Source: Chitinophaga sp. Ak27
Lineage (GTDB): Bacteria > Bacteroidota > Bacteroidia > Chitinophagales > Chitinophagaceae
DNA length: 64,000 nt
Reading direction: 5' to 3'
Assembly (NCBI RefSeq): GCF_012726295.1
Contig: NZ_JABAOB010000001.1
Location: 620,001 to 684,000, forward strand
Part shown: one piece after another, positions 17,417-26,854 of the stretch
How positions within the stretch are numbered: the first letter of the stretch is position 1
Layout: each line of letters begins with the position of its first letter
The notes under the pieces: generated by a model
What the model was told of the DNA's origin: nothing
What the model saw: only the letters and a program-made list of their open reading frames with translations
Databases searched by the model: none
Made by a program: the position numbers and the translations under genes

Positions 17417-19282
17417 CTACCAGCCGGGATTCTGAACCAGGTTATTATTCTTGCTCAGCTCCTGTACGCTGATGGGGAACAGGTAGCTGGCCGGTGTACG
17501 GAATAACTGGGACATCACGGGCGTTACCTGGTTGAAGGTGCTTTCGTCGGCGCCCTGGAAATTCATCCCATAAATGGTTTGGTTCAGGTATTTATCGCCT
17601 TGTTTCCAGCGGCGTACATCCCAGAAGTACTGCCCTTCAAACACCAGCTCTATGGTGCGCTCCCGGCGTATGATATCCCTCATTTCATCCTGGGTAAATA
17701 CAGGAGCATGGCCGGCAATAGCCCAGGCAGCCTGTACTGTAGGCAACATGGATCTTTGCCGGATCATATTCAGGTTATCCAGCACCTGTTGTTGCTGGCT
17801 CACACCGTAATATTCATTCAATGCTTCTGCATAAGAGAGGTATAACTCTGCCAAACGGATGATAGGCCAGGGATAGTGAACAATGGTAAAATTGTTGTCG
17901 TCTGCTACAGTTTGGGGATGCACTACTTTTTGCACCAGGAACCCGGTGCTGGAGTAATTGGTGGCTCCAGAGCGCCATCCCTGATCTTCTCCGGCTTTGA
18001 AATGCATGGTTTCGGCGGTACCATTCACCAGGAACTTACCGTTATCATAGGCCACAGATGCGTAATAACGGGGATCGCGGTGGAGGTTCACATTCATGGT
18101 GCCTTCATCAGGATCTACCTCATATCTTTTTGCATACGCCCAGGTAGGATCTTTATCTATCGGCAGCCCATTCTCGGTATAGAAAGTTTCCACCGTTCTT
18201 AAACTTGGGCCAATACCATTGTAAGAATTACCTGTTAGCGGGGCACAGTTCTGCTGCCATTGGTACCATCCTTCCGGTACGGAATAGCCCCATATCAACT
18301 CTACGTTCCACGGATCTACCATCGCAAAGCGGTAAGCAATCATCCCGGTATCGCGGCGTGTTTTTTCAAAAATATTGGTAGGCCCTTTATAATCTGCAAA
18401 CTGGTACAAGCGCTTTCCACTCTGTGTGGCAGCATCTATTGCTTCCTTGATAGCATCAATAGCGCGCTTCCATTTTTCTTTGTCGTACGAAACGTTCATC
18501 AGCTGCTGGCCATTCCTGTCTTTGAAACTAGCGTAAAACTCACTGTTACCATTAAACAGCGGAGAAGCAGCTGTGAGTAACAGCCGTGCTTTCATGGCTT
18601 TTACAATCACGGTAGTGACCCGTCCGAGTTCATTTTGAGCAGGGATCGTGTTAGGTAGTAAGCTGATGGCTTCATCATATTTTCTTACGATATAATTCAC
18701 ACCCGAATCGTAGGATTGACGGAACGGAAAAATATCATTGCCAGCTGTACTACTGAAATCTACCTGGTGATCAATCAGCGGAATGGGTCCATACTGGCGC
18801 AACAGGATATAATGATAGTAAGCGGTGAGAAAAATTGCTTCCCCTTTCCAGCGCTTCGCAATATCAGCGGTAACACCGGGAACCTTATCTACATTATCGA
18901 GGAAGATATAGCATTGCCGGATACCTTCAAAAAGACTGACACTGGAAACAATGTTCTTTCCTTCCCAATAGTTAAACAATGGATTGGAAGAGTTTTGTTC
19001 CCCTCTCAATAACCTTGAAATAACGTTATTCTGCCATACGGTAATAGCCTGATCGGTAGCGCATGCACTGATGTTACCGTAGCTGGCATCATTTTCAGTG
19101 GGCATGTAGGCGTATAACGAATACAGGAACCGCAGCGCCGTATTATAGTTCTGGAAAGCCGTATTGATAGTGGCCGTGTTGGGTGGCACAATGTCGAGAT
19201 ACTTCTTGCAGGACAATAATCCTGATGATAAAAGAAGAACTAAAAGACCCCCGAATATATATTTGCGTTTGAATAGATACAT
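17417..19282 (-). CDS. SusD/RagB-family outer-membrane lipoprotein
   Basis: This 621-residue protein starts with a lipoprotein signal (GLLVLLLSSGLLSCKKYLD) and carries the SusD hallmarks: TPR-like helical N-terminal half, LAELYLSYAEALNEYYG, and RRERTIELVFEGQYFWDVRR near the end. It should form the ligand-capturing lid over the SusC barrel encoded 32 bp upstream. The downstream genes in the same operon are a discoidin lipoprotein and a metalloprotease, suggesting a glycoprotein- or peptide-type ligand rather than a plain plant polysaccharide. Confidence 0.95.
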   Translation of the reverse strand: MYLFKRKYIFGGLLVLLLSSGLLSCKKYLDIVPPNTATINTAFQNYNTALRFLYSLYAYMPTENDASYGNISACATDQAITVWQNNVISRLLRGEQNSSNPLFNYWEGKNIVSSVSLFEGIRQCYIFLDNVDKVPGVTADIAKRWKGEAIFLTAYYHYILLRQYGPIPLIDHQVDFSSTAGNDIFPFRQSYDSGVNYIVRKYDEAISLLPNTIPAQNELGRVTTVIVKAMKARLLLTAASPLFNGNSEFYASFKDRNGQQLMNVSYDKEKWKRAIDAIKEAIDAATQSGKRLYQFADYKGPTNIFEKTRRDTGMIAYRFAMVDPWNVELIWGYSVPEGWYQWQQNCAPLTGNSYNGIGPSLRTVETFYTENGLPIDKDPTWAYAKRYEVDPDEGTMNVNLHRDPRYYASVAYDNGKFLVNGTAETMHFKAGEDQGWRSGATNYSSTGFLVQKVVHPQTVADDNNFTIVHYPWPIIRLAELYLSYAEALNEYYGVSQQQQVLDNLNMIRQRSMLPTVQAAWAIAGHAPVFTQDEMRDIIRRERTIELVFEGQYFWDVRRWKQGDKYLNQTIYGMNFQGADESTFNQVTPVMSQLFRTPASYLFPISVQELSKNNNLVQNPGW

Positions 19283-19314
19283 AAATTTCTTTTTCAGCTG
19301 GTGAATGGATGTTA

Positions 19315-22300
19315 TCAGAGATTAAACTGCGCGCCTAAATTGACAACCGCCTGTGGAGGATATCCTAAACCATTACCTCCACCCTGTTCAGGATCCCATA
19401 GTTTGAACTTTGAGAACGTAAGCAGGTTAATACCTCTCATATATACCCTGACAATCTTTGCCGGGTTGTAGCCTATCTCTACTTGCTTCAAACGCAGGAA
19501 AGAGAAGTCGCGCAACCACCAGGAAGAAGATTGTTCATTATTGGGAGCCGTTTCCAATGCGGTTAACCGCGGGTAAAAGGCATACAGGTTTTGATTGTCG
19601 GACGACCAATGATTATCGGCAATGGCTGCAATCAGGTTATTCTGCGAACGTCCGAAAGGCCGGGCCCCGCTGATATAATCAGACATATGCGACAGGCCCT
19701 GGAAGAAAACGCCTACATCAAACTTCTTGTAGGTAACGGTAAAGCCGGCGCCATAAACAATTTCAGGTACCCGTGGATACCCCATGGCCACCCGGTCGTT
19801 GTTGTTAATCGCTCCATCGCCATTGATATCTTTATACTTGATATCCCCGGCTTTGGAGGCCACAAATACAGGGCTGTTAGCCGCTTCTTTATCATCGATA
19901 AATAAACGTTCCGCTACCAGGCCAAAATTGGTATTCAGCGGATGCCCCATGAATGACAGGTTAGGAAGACCCAATGCTGCATAATTCGGTTCATCGTAGT
20001 ACAATATTTTGTTACGTGCGTAAGTAAATGTTCCCCTGAAAGAAACCTGCAGGTCCTTGTTAAAGCTATGATTATACAGGAGCGTAGCATCTATACCATG
20101 GTTCAGCACCCGCCCGATATTGGAATACGGCAATGCGCTCGATACGCCGGCTGTAGCAGGTATGGTACCCCGTTGCTGGTAAATGTTGCTGCGTTCTTCA
20201 CGGAACCAGTCAAGATTCAGGGTAAGATCATTAAACAAGCCCAAATCCACGCCCAGGTTCAATTTTTTACTGATCTCCCATTGAATATTATTATTGGGGT
20301 AACGGGTAATCTGAATGCCCGACATACCATTATCGAAGTTATAGCCGGTGGTAAAACCGTTTCCGGCATTCATATTCACTACGCTGAGGTAAGGAAAACG
20401 ATCGCCCCCGATCTGGTCGTTACCAGACAAACCATAGGAGGCACGGACTTTCAACAGGTTAATATGGCTGGTCCATGCCGCGTCTTTAAAGAATGATTCA
20501 TTAGAAGCTACCCAGGAAATCCCGCCGGCAGGGAAGAAACCATAACGATGGCCTGCTGCGAAGTTTTCAGAGCCGGTATAACCAAGGTTGGCCTCCAGGT
20601 AATAACGGGAGTCGTAACCATAGGCCAGGCGGCCTGCCCAGCCCTGCTTACGGGACGGTAAAGCGTCCACAATATCACCGCCGGGTGTATTGGTATTATA
20701 TTCATTTCTTAAAAACACCAGCATACCAGCTACATCATGCTTATCATTAAACACACGGTTATAGTTCAGGGTGGTTTGCATATATAGTGTTCTGTCGCCA
20801 CTATTACTTCCCGACTGGCCCAATGCCGTAGACCCACCGGCTGCTGCAATCCAGTTCAGGTTATAAATATATTTTCCGTCTGCCTCTTTCCTATAGCTAT
20901 CCAATGTATAATAATAGGGAGTATAAGTCCTGGTAATGCTGCTGCTAGACCAGTTCTTGAAGGAGATGAGTGCATTAAAACTCAATCCTTTGGTGATCAT
21001 GTTCAGATCTTGTTTTCCTCTCAATGTGGTCAACAGTGTGGAAGCAGCTGACTGGCTATATCCCTTGATCATATCCGCATACGGATTATCGCGGGTATTG
21101 GCTCCCAGGAAACCGTCTGTTTTATTACCGAAATAAATATGATCCAATGCGCCATCGGCGGGTGTGGGATAATAAGCGGGGAAATCCACGCCATTAGCGC
21201 CCATTACGCTACCAAACAAGGAAGAGGCACTGTTGGCAGGGCCGGTGTTCCGGTAATAGTCGGCATTGATATTCAGTTCCAGCTCCGTGGTCTTGGTGGC
21301 TTTTACGCTCACGTTGTTCACGAAGTTAAAACGGTTGTTATCGATATTATTTTTAAACCCGGTCAGCAAACCGTTGTTCAGGATACCCATGTCTTTATAA
21401 TAGGCAATACCCATGTAGTAACGCGCTACCTGGCCGCCTCCCGTCACATTGAGGTTGGCGTGGTGGCTCAGTGCATAATCCTTAAACAACATTTTATACC
21501 AATCAACATTTGGATAGATGTAAGGATCCAGTCCCTGCGCGGTGCCATTGATTTTTTCCTGGGAGTAACGGTCGGCATTATAGGGGTTGTCGTTCCGTAG
21601 TGCTTCGTTGTACAATTTCATGTAAGAAACACCATCGGTAAACTTCACAATCTGTGTGGGAGTAGAAACAGTGCTTTCCACTAACCCGGAGATCTTCGGT
21701 TTGTCCATGATCTTACCGCGCTTGGTTTCAATCAGGATGACGCCATTGGCGCCTCTTGCGCCATACAATGCGGTAGACGAAGCATCTTTCAGGATAGAAA
21801 AGCTTTCGATATTGCTAGGGTCAATACTATTAAGATCGCCGGCAGATATTTCCACGCCATTGAGGAAGATCAATGCACCGGTTCCTCCGTAAGTGGATAC
21901 CCCCCTGATCCAGAATTGGGCGCCACTACCAGGCTCCCCGGTAGATTGCCGCGCAATAACCCCTGATAGCCTACCTGCAAAGGAGGACGATAGCGTACTG
22001 GAAGGCGTCTTTAACTCCTGTGGAGAAATAGTAGTGATAGCACCTACGATACTGATCTTCTTTTGTTTAGTGTTAAAACCGGTCACCACCACGGAGTCGA
22101 TACCGATAGAAGACGGCGCAAGCTGTACTTCCAGGTAGGTTTGATTATTTACCGGTAATTCTTTCGTGGCATATCCCAGGTATTTAAACAGCAGGATGGC
22201 ATGCCCATCTTTCACCTGGATCACGAACTCACCCTTTTTGTCGGAGTAAACACCGTTGGCGGTACCTTTCTCCTGTACGCCTACCCTTTCCAGGGGTTGT

Positions 22301-22740
22301 CCTTTTTCATCGGTTACATGCCCACGAACGGTTACCGGTGGCGCGGTGGCACTTTCTGCTTCCGGGGCCGTCACCGATTTTTTCAGGATGATCGTATTAT
22401 ACCTGACCACGTAGGTAAGCCCTTGTTTGTCCAGGCATTTATCCAGTACGTCCCGCAAAGGCATATCCTTTGCGTTGAGGTCAATGCTGGAGGTATTTTT
22501 CAGTAGGTCAGGATTATAAATCATCTGATAACCGCTCTGCTGGCCGATTACCCAAAATATTTTTTCCAGGGAAAGGTTCTTCCCAGATAAATTAATCTTT
22601 TGAGAATAAGCGTTGCCCCGGACCTGCAAGCAGGTGACCAACATAACAAAAAAAGCAAGTCTCATAACGATGTGTAGCAAGATTCTGGTTCTGCGCCAAC
22701 TCCCATAAAATGAGCGCGCATTTTGCACGTGCAAATACAT
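19315..22740 (-). CDS. SusC/RagA-family TonB-dependent transporter with STN domain
   Basis: The 1141-residue protein has a signal segment (about 22-47, ending GNAYSQ), an STN domain (48-122), a carboxypeptidase-D-like sandwich with VRGHVTDEKGQPLERVGVQE, a plug with FWIRGVSTYGG and GARGANGVILIETKRGK, and a barrel ending VVNLGAQFNL. The STN domain makes it the ligand-sensing transducer for the FecR at 22897-24153. The gene is preceded by a conserved element plus hairpin (22806-22863) and followed by susD after 32 bp. Confidence 0.96.
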   Translation of the reverse strand: MYLHVQNARSFYGSWRRTRILLHIVMRLAFFVMLVTCLQVRGNAYSQKINLSGKNLSLEKIFWVIGQQSGYQMIYNPDLLKNTSSIDLNAKDMPLRDVLDKCLDKQGLTYVVRYNTIILKKSVTAPEAESATAPPVTVRGHVTDEKGQPLERVGVQEKGTANGVYSDKKGEFVIQVKDGHAILLFKYLGYATKELPVNNQTYLEVQLAPSSIGIDSVVVTGFNTKQKKISIVGAITTISPQELKTPSSTLSSSFAGRLSGVIARQSTGEPGSGAQFWIRGVSTYGGTGALIFLNGVEISAGDLNSIDPSNIESFSILKDASSTALYGARGANGVILIETKRGKIMDKPKISGLVESTVSTPTQIVKFTDGVSYMKLYNEALRNDNPYNADRYSQEKINGTAQGLDPYIYPNVDWYKMLFKDYALSHHANLNVTGGGQVARYYMGIAYYKDMGILNNGLLTGFKNNIDNNRFNFVNNVSVKATKTTELELNINADYYRNTGPANSASSLFGSVMGANGVDFPAYYPTPADGALDHIYFGNKTDGFLGANTRDNPYADMIKGYSQSAASTLLTTLRGKQDLNMITKGLSFNALISFKNWSSSSITRTYTPYYYTLDSYRKEADGKYIYNLNWIAAAGGSTALGQSGSNSGDRTLYMQTTLNYNRVFNDKHDVAGMLVFLRNEYNTNTPGGDIVDALPSRKQGWAGRLAYGYDSRYYLEANLGYTGSENFAAGHRYGFFPAGGISWVASNESFFKDAAWTSHINLLKVRASYGLSGNDQIGGDRFPYLSVVNMNAGNGFTTGYNFDNGMSGIQITRYPNNNIQWEISKKLNLGVDLGLFNDLTLNLDWFREERSNIYQQRGTIPATAGVSSALPYSNIGRVLNHGIDATLLYNHSFNKDLQVSFRGTFTYARNKILYYDEPNYAALGLPNLSFMGHPLNTNFGLVAERLFIDDKEAANSPVFVASKAGDIKYKDINGDGAINNNDRVAMGYPRVPEIVYGAGFTVTYKKFDVGVFFQGLSHMSDYISGARPFGRSQNNLIAAIADNHWSSDNQNLYAFYPRLTALETAPNNEQSSSWWLRDFSFLRLKQVEIGYNPAKIVRVYMRGINLLTFSKFKLWDPEQGGGNGLGYPPQAVVNLGAQFNL

Positions 22741-22805
22741 ATATTTGTATAGTTTCGTTTTTGATAACAGGATTACTACGCCTTGTCAAGAAAGCGGACA
22801 TTTCT

Positions 22806-22863
22806 ACCGGAATACCGCCTGGCCGCGGATTCCGGTTTATTTTTGGTTGATACGTGGTGTAAA
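22806..22863 (-). promoter_or_regulatory. susC leader: conserved element plus GC-rich hairpin (locus 2)
   Basis: On the minus strand the element TTTACACCACGTATCAACCA (plus coordinates about 22844-22863, extended by an A-run to 22840) is followed by a hairpin of arms ACCGGAAT/ATTCCGGT (22806-22813 and 22829-22836) enclosing a CCGC/GCGG inner stem. The same element, with 21 of 24 bases identical, is at 55182-55205 in locus 4 and is again followed by a hairpin. It lies in the fecR-susC gap and is probably a promoter or leader control region. Confidence 0.5.
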
Positions 22864-22896
22864 TGGTATTATTTCATTGTTCAGTTCCTCCTTATT

Positions 22897-24153
22897 CTAA
22901 ATACGTGATACAATAATTTTATTTCCGGTGATATGGAAGCGTAACCGGCCGTCTGCCTCCAATATTTCTATTAACTCTTTAATATTCTCTTTTCGCTCTA
23001 TATTCCCGGCAAACCGGATATCGGTCATATCTCCGTCGTAGTCGACAGTTACATCGTACCACCGGGATAGTTGTCTCATAATAGTTTTTATATCGGTAGA
23101 CCGGAACAGGAACCGTCCGTTCTTCCAGGCAATTTCCGCCTCGAGGTCGGCTGGCCTTACCTGTAGCGTGTTGGTTTGCGGAAACCATACCGATTGTTGC
23201 CCGGGTTTGAGTATGACGGTATTTGCATCTTTGTGCATGTTCACCGAACCTTCTACCAGCGTAGTTTTTACGAATTTCTCATCGTCATAGGCCATGATAT
23301 TAAAGTGGGTACCCAGTACCTTTACCTCTCCGCCATCTTCGCCAGCACGCCGTATTTTTACGACAAAAGGCCATGCTGCCTTTTCACCCGGTGTATGTGA
23401 CACCTCAAAATAGGCCTCGCCGGTGAGCACTACTTCCCGGCCATTTTCATTGAAGGGTACCGGGAATTTCACCGTGGAAGCGGCATTGAGAAAAACATGC
23501 GTACCGTCAGACAGCACCACTTCATACTTCCCTCCTTTGGGGGTAGACACCGTATTCCAGGTTTCGCCCTGCGTCACCGCGCCGGCCCGCTGATATACCA
23601 ATACGCCTGCCTGCTGTTGGGCAATCAGGCTACCTCCCTGCATGGCCACGCTATCAGCCGTACTATCTTTTAAAGCTACGGTTGCGCCATTTCCCAATAC
23701 CAGTGTGGCTTTATTGCCACCAGGATTAATAGCACCGCTGTTAATCGCCACATTATGTCCCGGTGTCTGTTTACTCGTGACATGCCGGATGAGAATAGCC
23801 GCAAAACAGACCGCTGCTGCCGCTGCCGTCCATTTCCAAAAGGCCGACAGGTTCCACAGGCGTGGCTCCCGGCGGTTGGTATTTGCATCCGTTGCCGGCA
23901 ATGATAAGCCAGCCGACGTCATTACCCGTTGGGTCAATGCATGTGCATCATATTTTTCTATAGCCTGCAACTCACTTTCCCAATGTGCAGGATCGCTGAG
24001 CCGCTGGAAGAGGGCTTCATTCCCTTTGTCTGCCGCTATCCAGGCTTTCAGCGCCTGTAACTCCTCCGCTGTAATATTTCCGGTTTTCAATTGTTGTATC
24101 AGCGCCGCTATGCGCAACGCTTCATCTATCCGTTCTTCTTTCATGGCATGCAA
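22897..24153 (-). CDS. FecR-family anti-sigma factor
   Basis: This 418-residue membrane regulator has a cytoplasmic N-terminal region, one membrane segment (about 105-124, WTAAAAAVCFAAILI), and a periplasmic FecR domain containing TPKGGKYEVVLSDGTHVFLN and VLGTHFNIMAY, ending in a DUF4974-like part with KIIVSRI. It should control the ECF sigma factor encoded upstream (24294-24878) in response to the SusC at 19315-22740. Starts at 24153 (MHAMKEE) and 24144 (MKEE) are both possible; the second better matches family N-termini. Confidence 0.93.
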   Translation of the reverse strand: MHAMKEERIDEALRIAALIQQLKTGNITAEELQALKAWIAADKGNEALFQRLSDPAHWESELQAIEKYDAHALTQRVMTSAGLSLPATDANTNRREPRLWNLSAFWKWTAAAAAVCFAAILIRHVTSKQTPGHNVAINSGAINPGGNKATLVLGNGATVALKDSTADSVAMQGGSLIAQQQAGVLVYQRAGAVTQGETWNTVSTPKGGKYEVVLSDGTHVFLNAASTVKFPVPFNENGREVVLTGEAYFEVSHTPGEKAAWPFVVKIRRAGEDGGEVKVLGTHFNIMAYDDEKFVKTTLVEGSVNMHKDANTVILKPGQQSVWFPQTNTLQVRPADLEAEIAWKNGRFLFRSTDIKTIMRQLSRWYDVTVDYDGDMTDIRFAGNIERKENIKELIEILEADGRLRFHITGNKIIVSRI

Positions 24154-24174
24154 AGGAATTTTCTATCTATAATG

Positions 24175-24222
24175 ACAACGCCGCATGGTACGTTTTGTAC
24201 CATCGGTATTACAAAGTTTTTT
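24175..24222 (-). promoter_or_regulatory. Conserved 48-bp element upstream of fecR with GGTAC palindrome
   Basis: Located in the 140-bp gap between the sigma and fecR genes. On the plus strand it contains ATGGTAC (24185-24191) and GTACCAT (24197-24203), a 7-bp perfect inverted repeat, then a T-run ending at 24222. On the minus strand this reads an A-run, AACTTTG, then GATGGTACAAAACG. A 75 percent identical copy is upstream of the GH35 gene at 29449-29496. The AACTTT box recalls ECF -35 elements, so this may be the promoter used by the locus sigma factor. Confidence 0.45.
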
Positions 24223-24293
24223 TTCAGGGAAGTAAATATAGCCACCGCAACATGGGAAGAAGCGCCCAAGGCGCCCTGGCAGCAGATTTTCGC

Positions 24294-24878
24294 TTATTGC
24301 CGAAACAACAGTAATAATGCAAGGTAAATTTCCAAATGAGACCGGTGCCCCAATTTACTCCTGATAATAGAGAGGGCTTTTGTTTTCTGGTTGCGAACCG
24401 TTTGGTCGGAGAGATTTAATTGTGTGGCTATTTCCTGGTTGCTAAGTTGACGTATATATCCCAGGATGAATACTTCCCGCATTTTGGCCGGCAATGCGGC
24501 GATGGCTTTTTGCAGTTCCACCATCATTTCTGCGTAAATCACTTCATCTACCGCTATATCTGTATGCACTTCATTAAATGCTTCAAATTTCCGTTGTTCC
24601 CGCTGCCGGTCCCGGATATATTGCAGCGAGGCATTCCTGGCGGCAACATAAAAGAACCTTTTCACGTTGGTAAAGGAGTGAAACGTTTCCCGCTTCTCCC
24701 ACACTTTTACCAATACCTCGGTAACAATGTCTTCTGCGGCAGCGCTGTTCATGATGATCCTATCTGCATAACGACAAAGCGCAGGTCCATATACGCCAAT
24801 AAGGTGGCGAAACGCGGACTCATCTCCTGCCCTTAACCGATTATAACAATCCTCGTCATCTAATACTTCTAAAACCAT
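24294..24878 (-). CDS. ECF RNA polymerase sigma factor (FecI-like)
   Basis: From ATG at 24878 (MVLEVLDDEDCYNRL) the protein is 194 residues. Region 2 contains AAAEDIVTEVLVKVWEKRE and region 4 the helix-turn-helix LSNQEIATQLNLSDQTVRNQ. It is the first gene of locus 2 and is expected to activate fecR-susC-susD and the two genes behind them. A GTG at 24893 is also in frame. The next upstream gene on the same strand is the GH43 gene at 25220-26833, which is separated by a terminator (25145-25168), so this begins a new unit. Confidence 0.93.
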   Translation of the reverse strand: MVLEVLDDEDCYNRLRAGDESAFRHLIGVYGPALCRYADRIIMNSAAAEDIVTEVLVKVWEKRETFHSFTNVKRFFYVAARNASLQYIRDRQREQRKFEAFNEVHTDIAVDEVIYAEMMVELQKAIAALPAKMREVFILGYIRQLSNQEIATQLNLSDQTVRNQKTKALSIIRSKLGHRSHLEIYLALLLLFRQ

Positions 24879-25219
24879 AGCACAGGCAAGCACCTTATGT
24901 TAGTAAATTAAAAATGCAGATTTTCCGGCGATTGAAAAAAACTGCCGTAGCCGGCAGGACAGTTGTCGCTTGTAGCCCCTACTCTTCTTTCATCAGGAAT
25001 AAAAAATTGCATGTTCACTAAAGTATCGGGCGATACTTCGTAAAACTACACTAAAATTGATTTATTTACATGTTTTCTTTGCGGTACATTTTTTTGCAAA
25101 AAATTACCCCGGCTGAGGAAAAAATTGCCCCTGTTATAAAAGAGTGGCCTCCCGGGAACGGGAGGCCAGGTTTGAGCTATTCCACGTGCTATTAATAAAA
25201 GCATCTTCTTTTTTACTCC
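24879..25219. other. Intergenic region upstream of sigma gene: palindrome and terminator
   Basis: This 341-bp stretch holds no convincing gene. It contains a perfect palindrome AAGTATCG-GG-CGATACTT (25021-25038) about 143 bp before the sigma start codon, a possible operator. It also holds the terminator listed separately at 25145-25168 and an A/T-rich tract between them that probably contains the sigma-gene promoter. Confidence 0.5.
25145..25168 (-). terminator. Intrinsic terminator of the GH35-GH43 operon
   Basis: A 10-bp perfect stem (TGGCCTCCCG 25145-25154 / CGGGAGGCCA 25159-25168) with a GGAA loop is followed on the minus strand by CTCTTTTAT. It lies 51 bp after the GH43 stop codon and closes locus 3. 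Confidence 0.8.
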
Positions 25220-26833
25220 TTATTGCCTTCCACCGGTAAAATGAAACCAGTTAAAATCTGCATAACCGCCTTCATTTCCAGCGAGTGTATTAAAATTAAA
25301 TAGCGCGAAACGGTTGGCTGTCCACGGATAACCTAGCCCCATTTTCAACTGATCTCCAAAGGGAATAAACTTTTTACCATCCAAACTATACGAGAAGCTG
25401 GCCGTAAACCCTTTATCCGTAACAGCCGCACTCAACCAGATTTTCGTTTGCGATATTCCTGCTATACTGTCTATGGTTTTGCCATCGTTGATCATTACTA
25501 ATACCGTATGTCCAGCCTCTTTTTTAACACCGATAAAAGCATACGGGTCCTGGAAAATGCCTAAGCCTGCTACATCTCCCTCCTTTAACCCGGTAATATC
25601 CATTTCCACGCTACCTTCGCTGGATGGCCCCTGTACCCGCTGTGTAAGCGTATTACGCGCCTCCTTTAAAGCCCCTGCATACGAAGCCTGCATCCGCATA
25701 TATCCTTTTCTGCTGGTAAGAGACCATTTACTGTTATCCGGGTTATGATTCCATTGCCATTGCAATCCCAGCGGAGTGGTATTGAACTCATCCGAAGCTG
25801 CCGGCGCCATAACCGTATAGGTGCGTCCCACATCCGGCTTTTTTCCGGTAACAAATCCTTTCCCGTTATCGCCCAATATGGGCCACCCGTCAACCCATTT
25901 TACCGGCAGCAAATGCGGTACGCGCCCAATAGGACCACGATCCTGCATGATAATAAACCACCAGTCACCGTTTTTCAATTGCACCATACCACCCTGGTGA
26001 AGGCCATTATTGGGATAAGAACTTTCGTCCTGGTAAATGATTTTCGATTCATAAGGACCTGTAATAGACTTGCTGCGTAAACAAACCTGCCATCCTTCTG
26101 TTCCACCGGCTGCATTAGCGATGTAGTAGTAACCATTGATCTTATATACGTGCGATCCTTCCATACCGTATTTGTCATTAGGCGCCGAAGAGCCTTGCGG
26201 ACGCTCAATTCCACCCTGCCAGATCTTCACCGCCTTTCCTTTCACCGACAAGGCATCAGGCGCCAGCTCAGTCAGGTACAGTGTACCCTGGCCATGCACC
26301 ACGTATACCTTGCCATCATCATCAAAAAATAATCCCGGGTCATACAGGAACTCCGGGAAGATGGTCCTGGTCCAGGGTCCCTTCACATCCTTTGCCGTAC
26401 AGATAGAAAAATGTCCTTTCTCGGTACCCCATCCATAAGGGGTGCAAAAACCAACGTAGAACAAACCGTTATGATGCCGGATGGTAGCAGCCCACGAGCC
26501 ATTGAGATATAACGTGCCGCCTTTCATATCGTACCTTGGATCTTCGTTATAGCGATCTACTGCATAACCGGCCATTTCCCAGTTCACCAGGTCTTTAGAC
26601 CTTAATATCGGGCAGCCGGGCACATAATGCATACTGGTAGATACCATGTAAAACCAATCGCCCACGCGGATCACATCAGGATCGGGCCAATCGCCCCATT
26701 GAAGCGGATTTGTAAAGGTTCCATCGCCGTTGTCTGCCGTCCACCCAATACCTGCACCTGCTTTTTGCGCGGAAACCGTGCCGGAAGCAAACCACATAGA
26801 CAGCCCCAAAAGCGGAAGTAATATCTTTTTCAT
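25220..26833 (-). CDS. Secreted GH43 glycoside hydrolase (xylosidase/arabinofuranosidase type)
   Basis: The 537-residue protein has a signal peptide (MKKILLPLLGLSMWFASG, cleavage near VSAQ) and a five-bladed GH43 propeller with the three acidic catalytic residues recognisable: Asp51 in PDPDVIRVGD, Asp165 in YDPGLFFDDDG and Glu225 in GMEGSHVYK. A C-terminal beta-sandwich (about 345-537, DEFNTTPLGLQWQWNHNPD) is the accessory domain common in xylosidase/arabinofuranosidase subfamilies. It should release terminal arabinofuranose or xylose in the periplasm. It is the last gene of locus 3, 21 bp after the GH35 gene. Confidence 0.9.
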   Translation of the reverse strand: MKKILLPLLGLSMWFASGTVSAQKAGAGIGWTADNGDGTFTNPLQWGDWPDPDVIRVGDWFYMVSTSMHYVPGCPILRSKDLVNWEMAGYAVDRYNEDPRYDMKGGTLYLNGSWAATIRHHNGLFYVGFCTPYGWGTEKGHFSICTAKDVKGPWTRTIFPEFLYDPGLFFDDDGKVYVVHGQGTLYLTELAPDALSVKGKAVKIWQGGIERPQGSSAPNDKYGMEGSHVYKINGYYYIANAAGGTEGWQVCLRSKSITGPYESKIIYQDESSYPNNGLHQGGMVQLKNGDWWFIIMQDRGPIGRVPHLLPVKWVDGWPILGDNGKGFVTGKKPDVGRTYTVMAPAASDEFNTTPLGLQWQWNHNPDNSKWSLTSRKGYMRMQASYAGALKEARNTLTQRVQGPSSEGSVEMDITGLKEGDVAGLGIFQDPYAFIGVKKEAGHTVLVMINDGKTIDSIAGISQTKIWLSAAVTDKGFTASFSYSLDGKKFIPFGDQLKMGLGYPWTANRFALFNFNTLAGNEGGYADFNWFHFTGGRQ

Positions 26834-26854
26834 TGTTCCTGTTACTTTAATATT

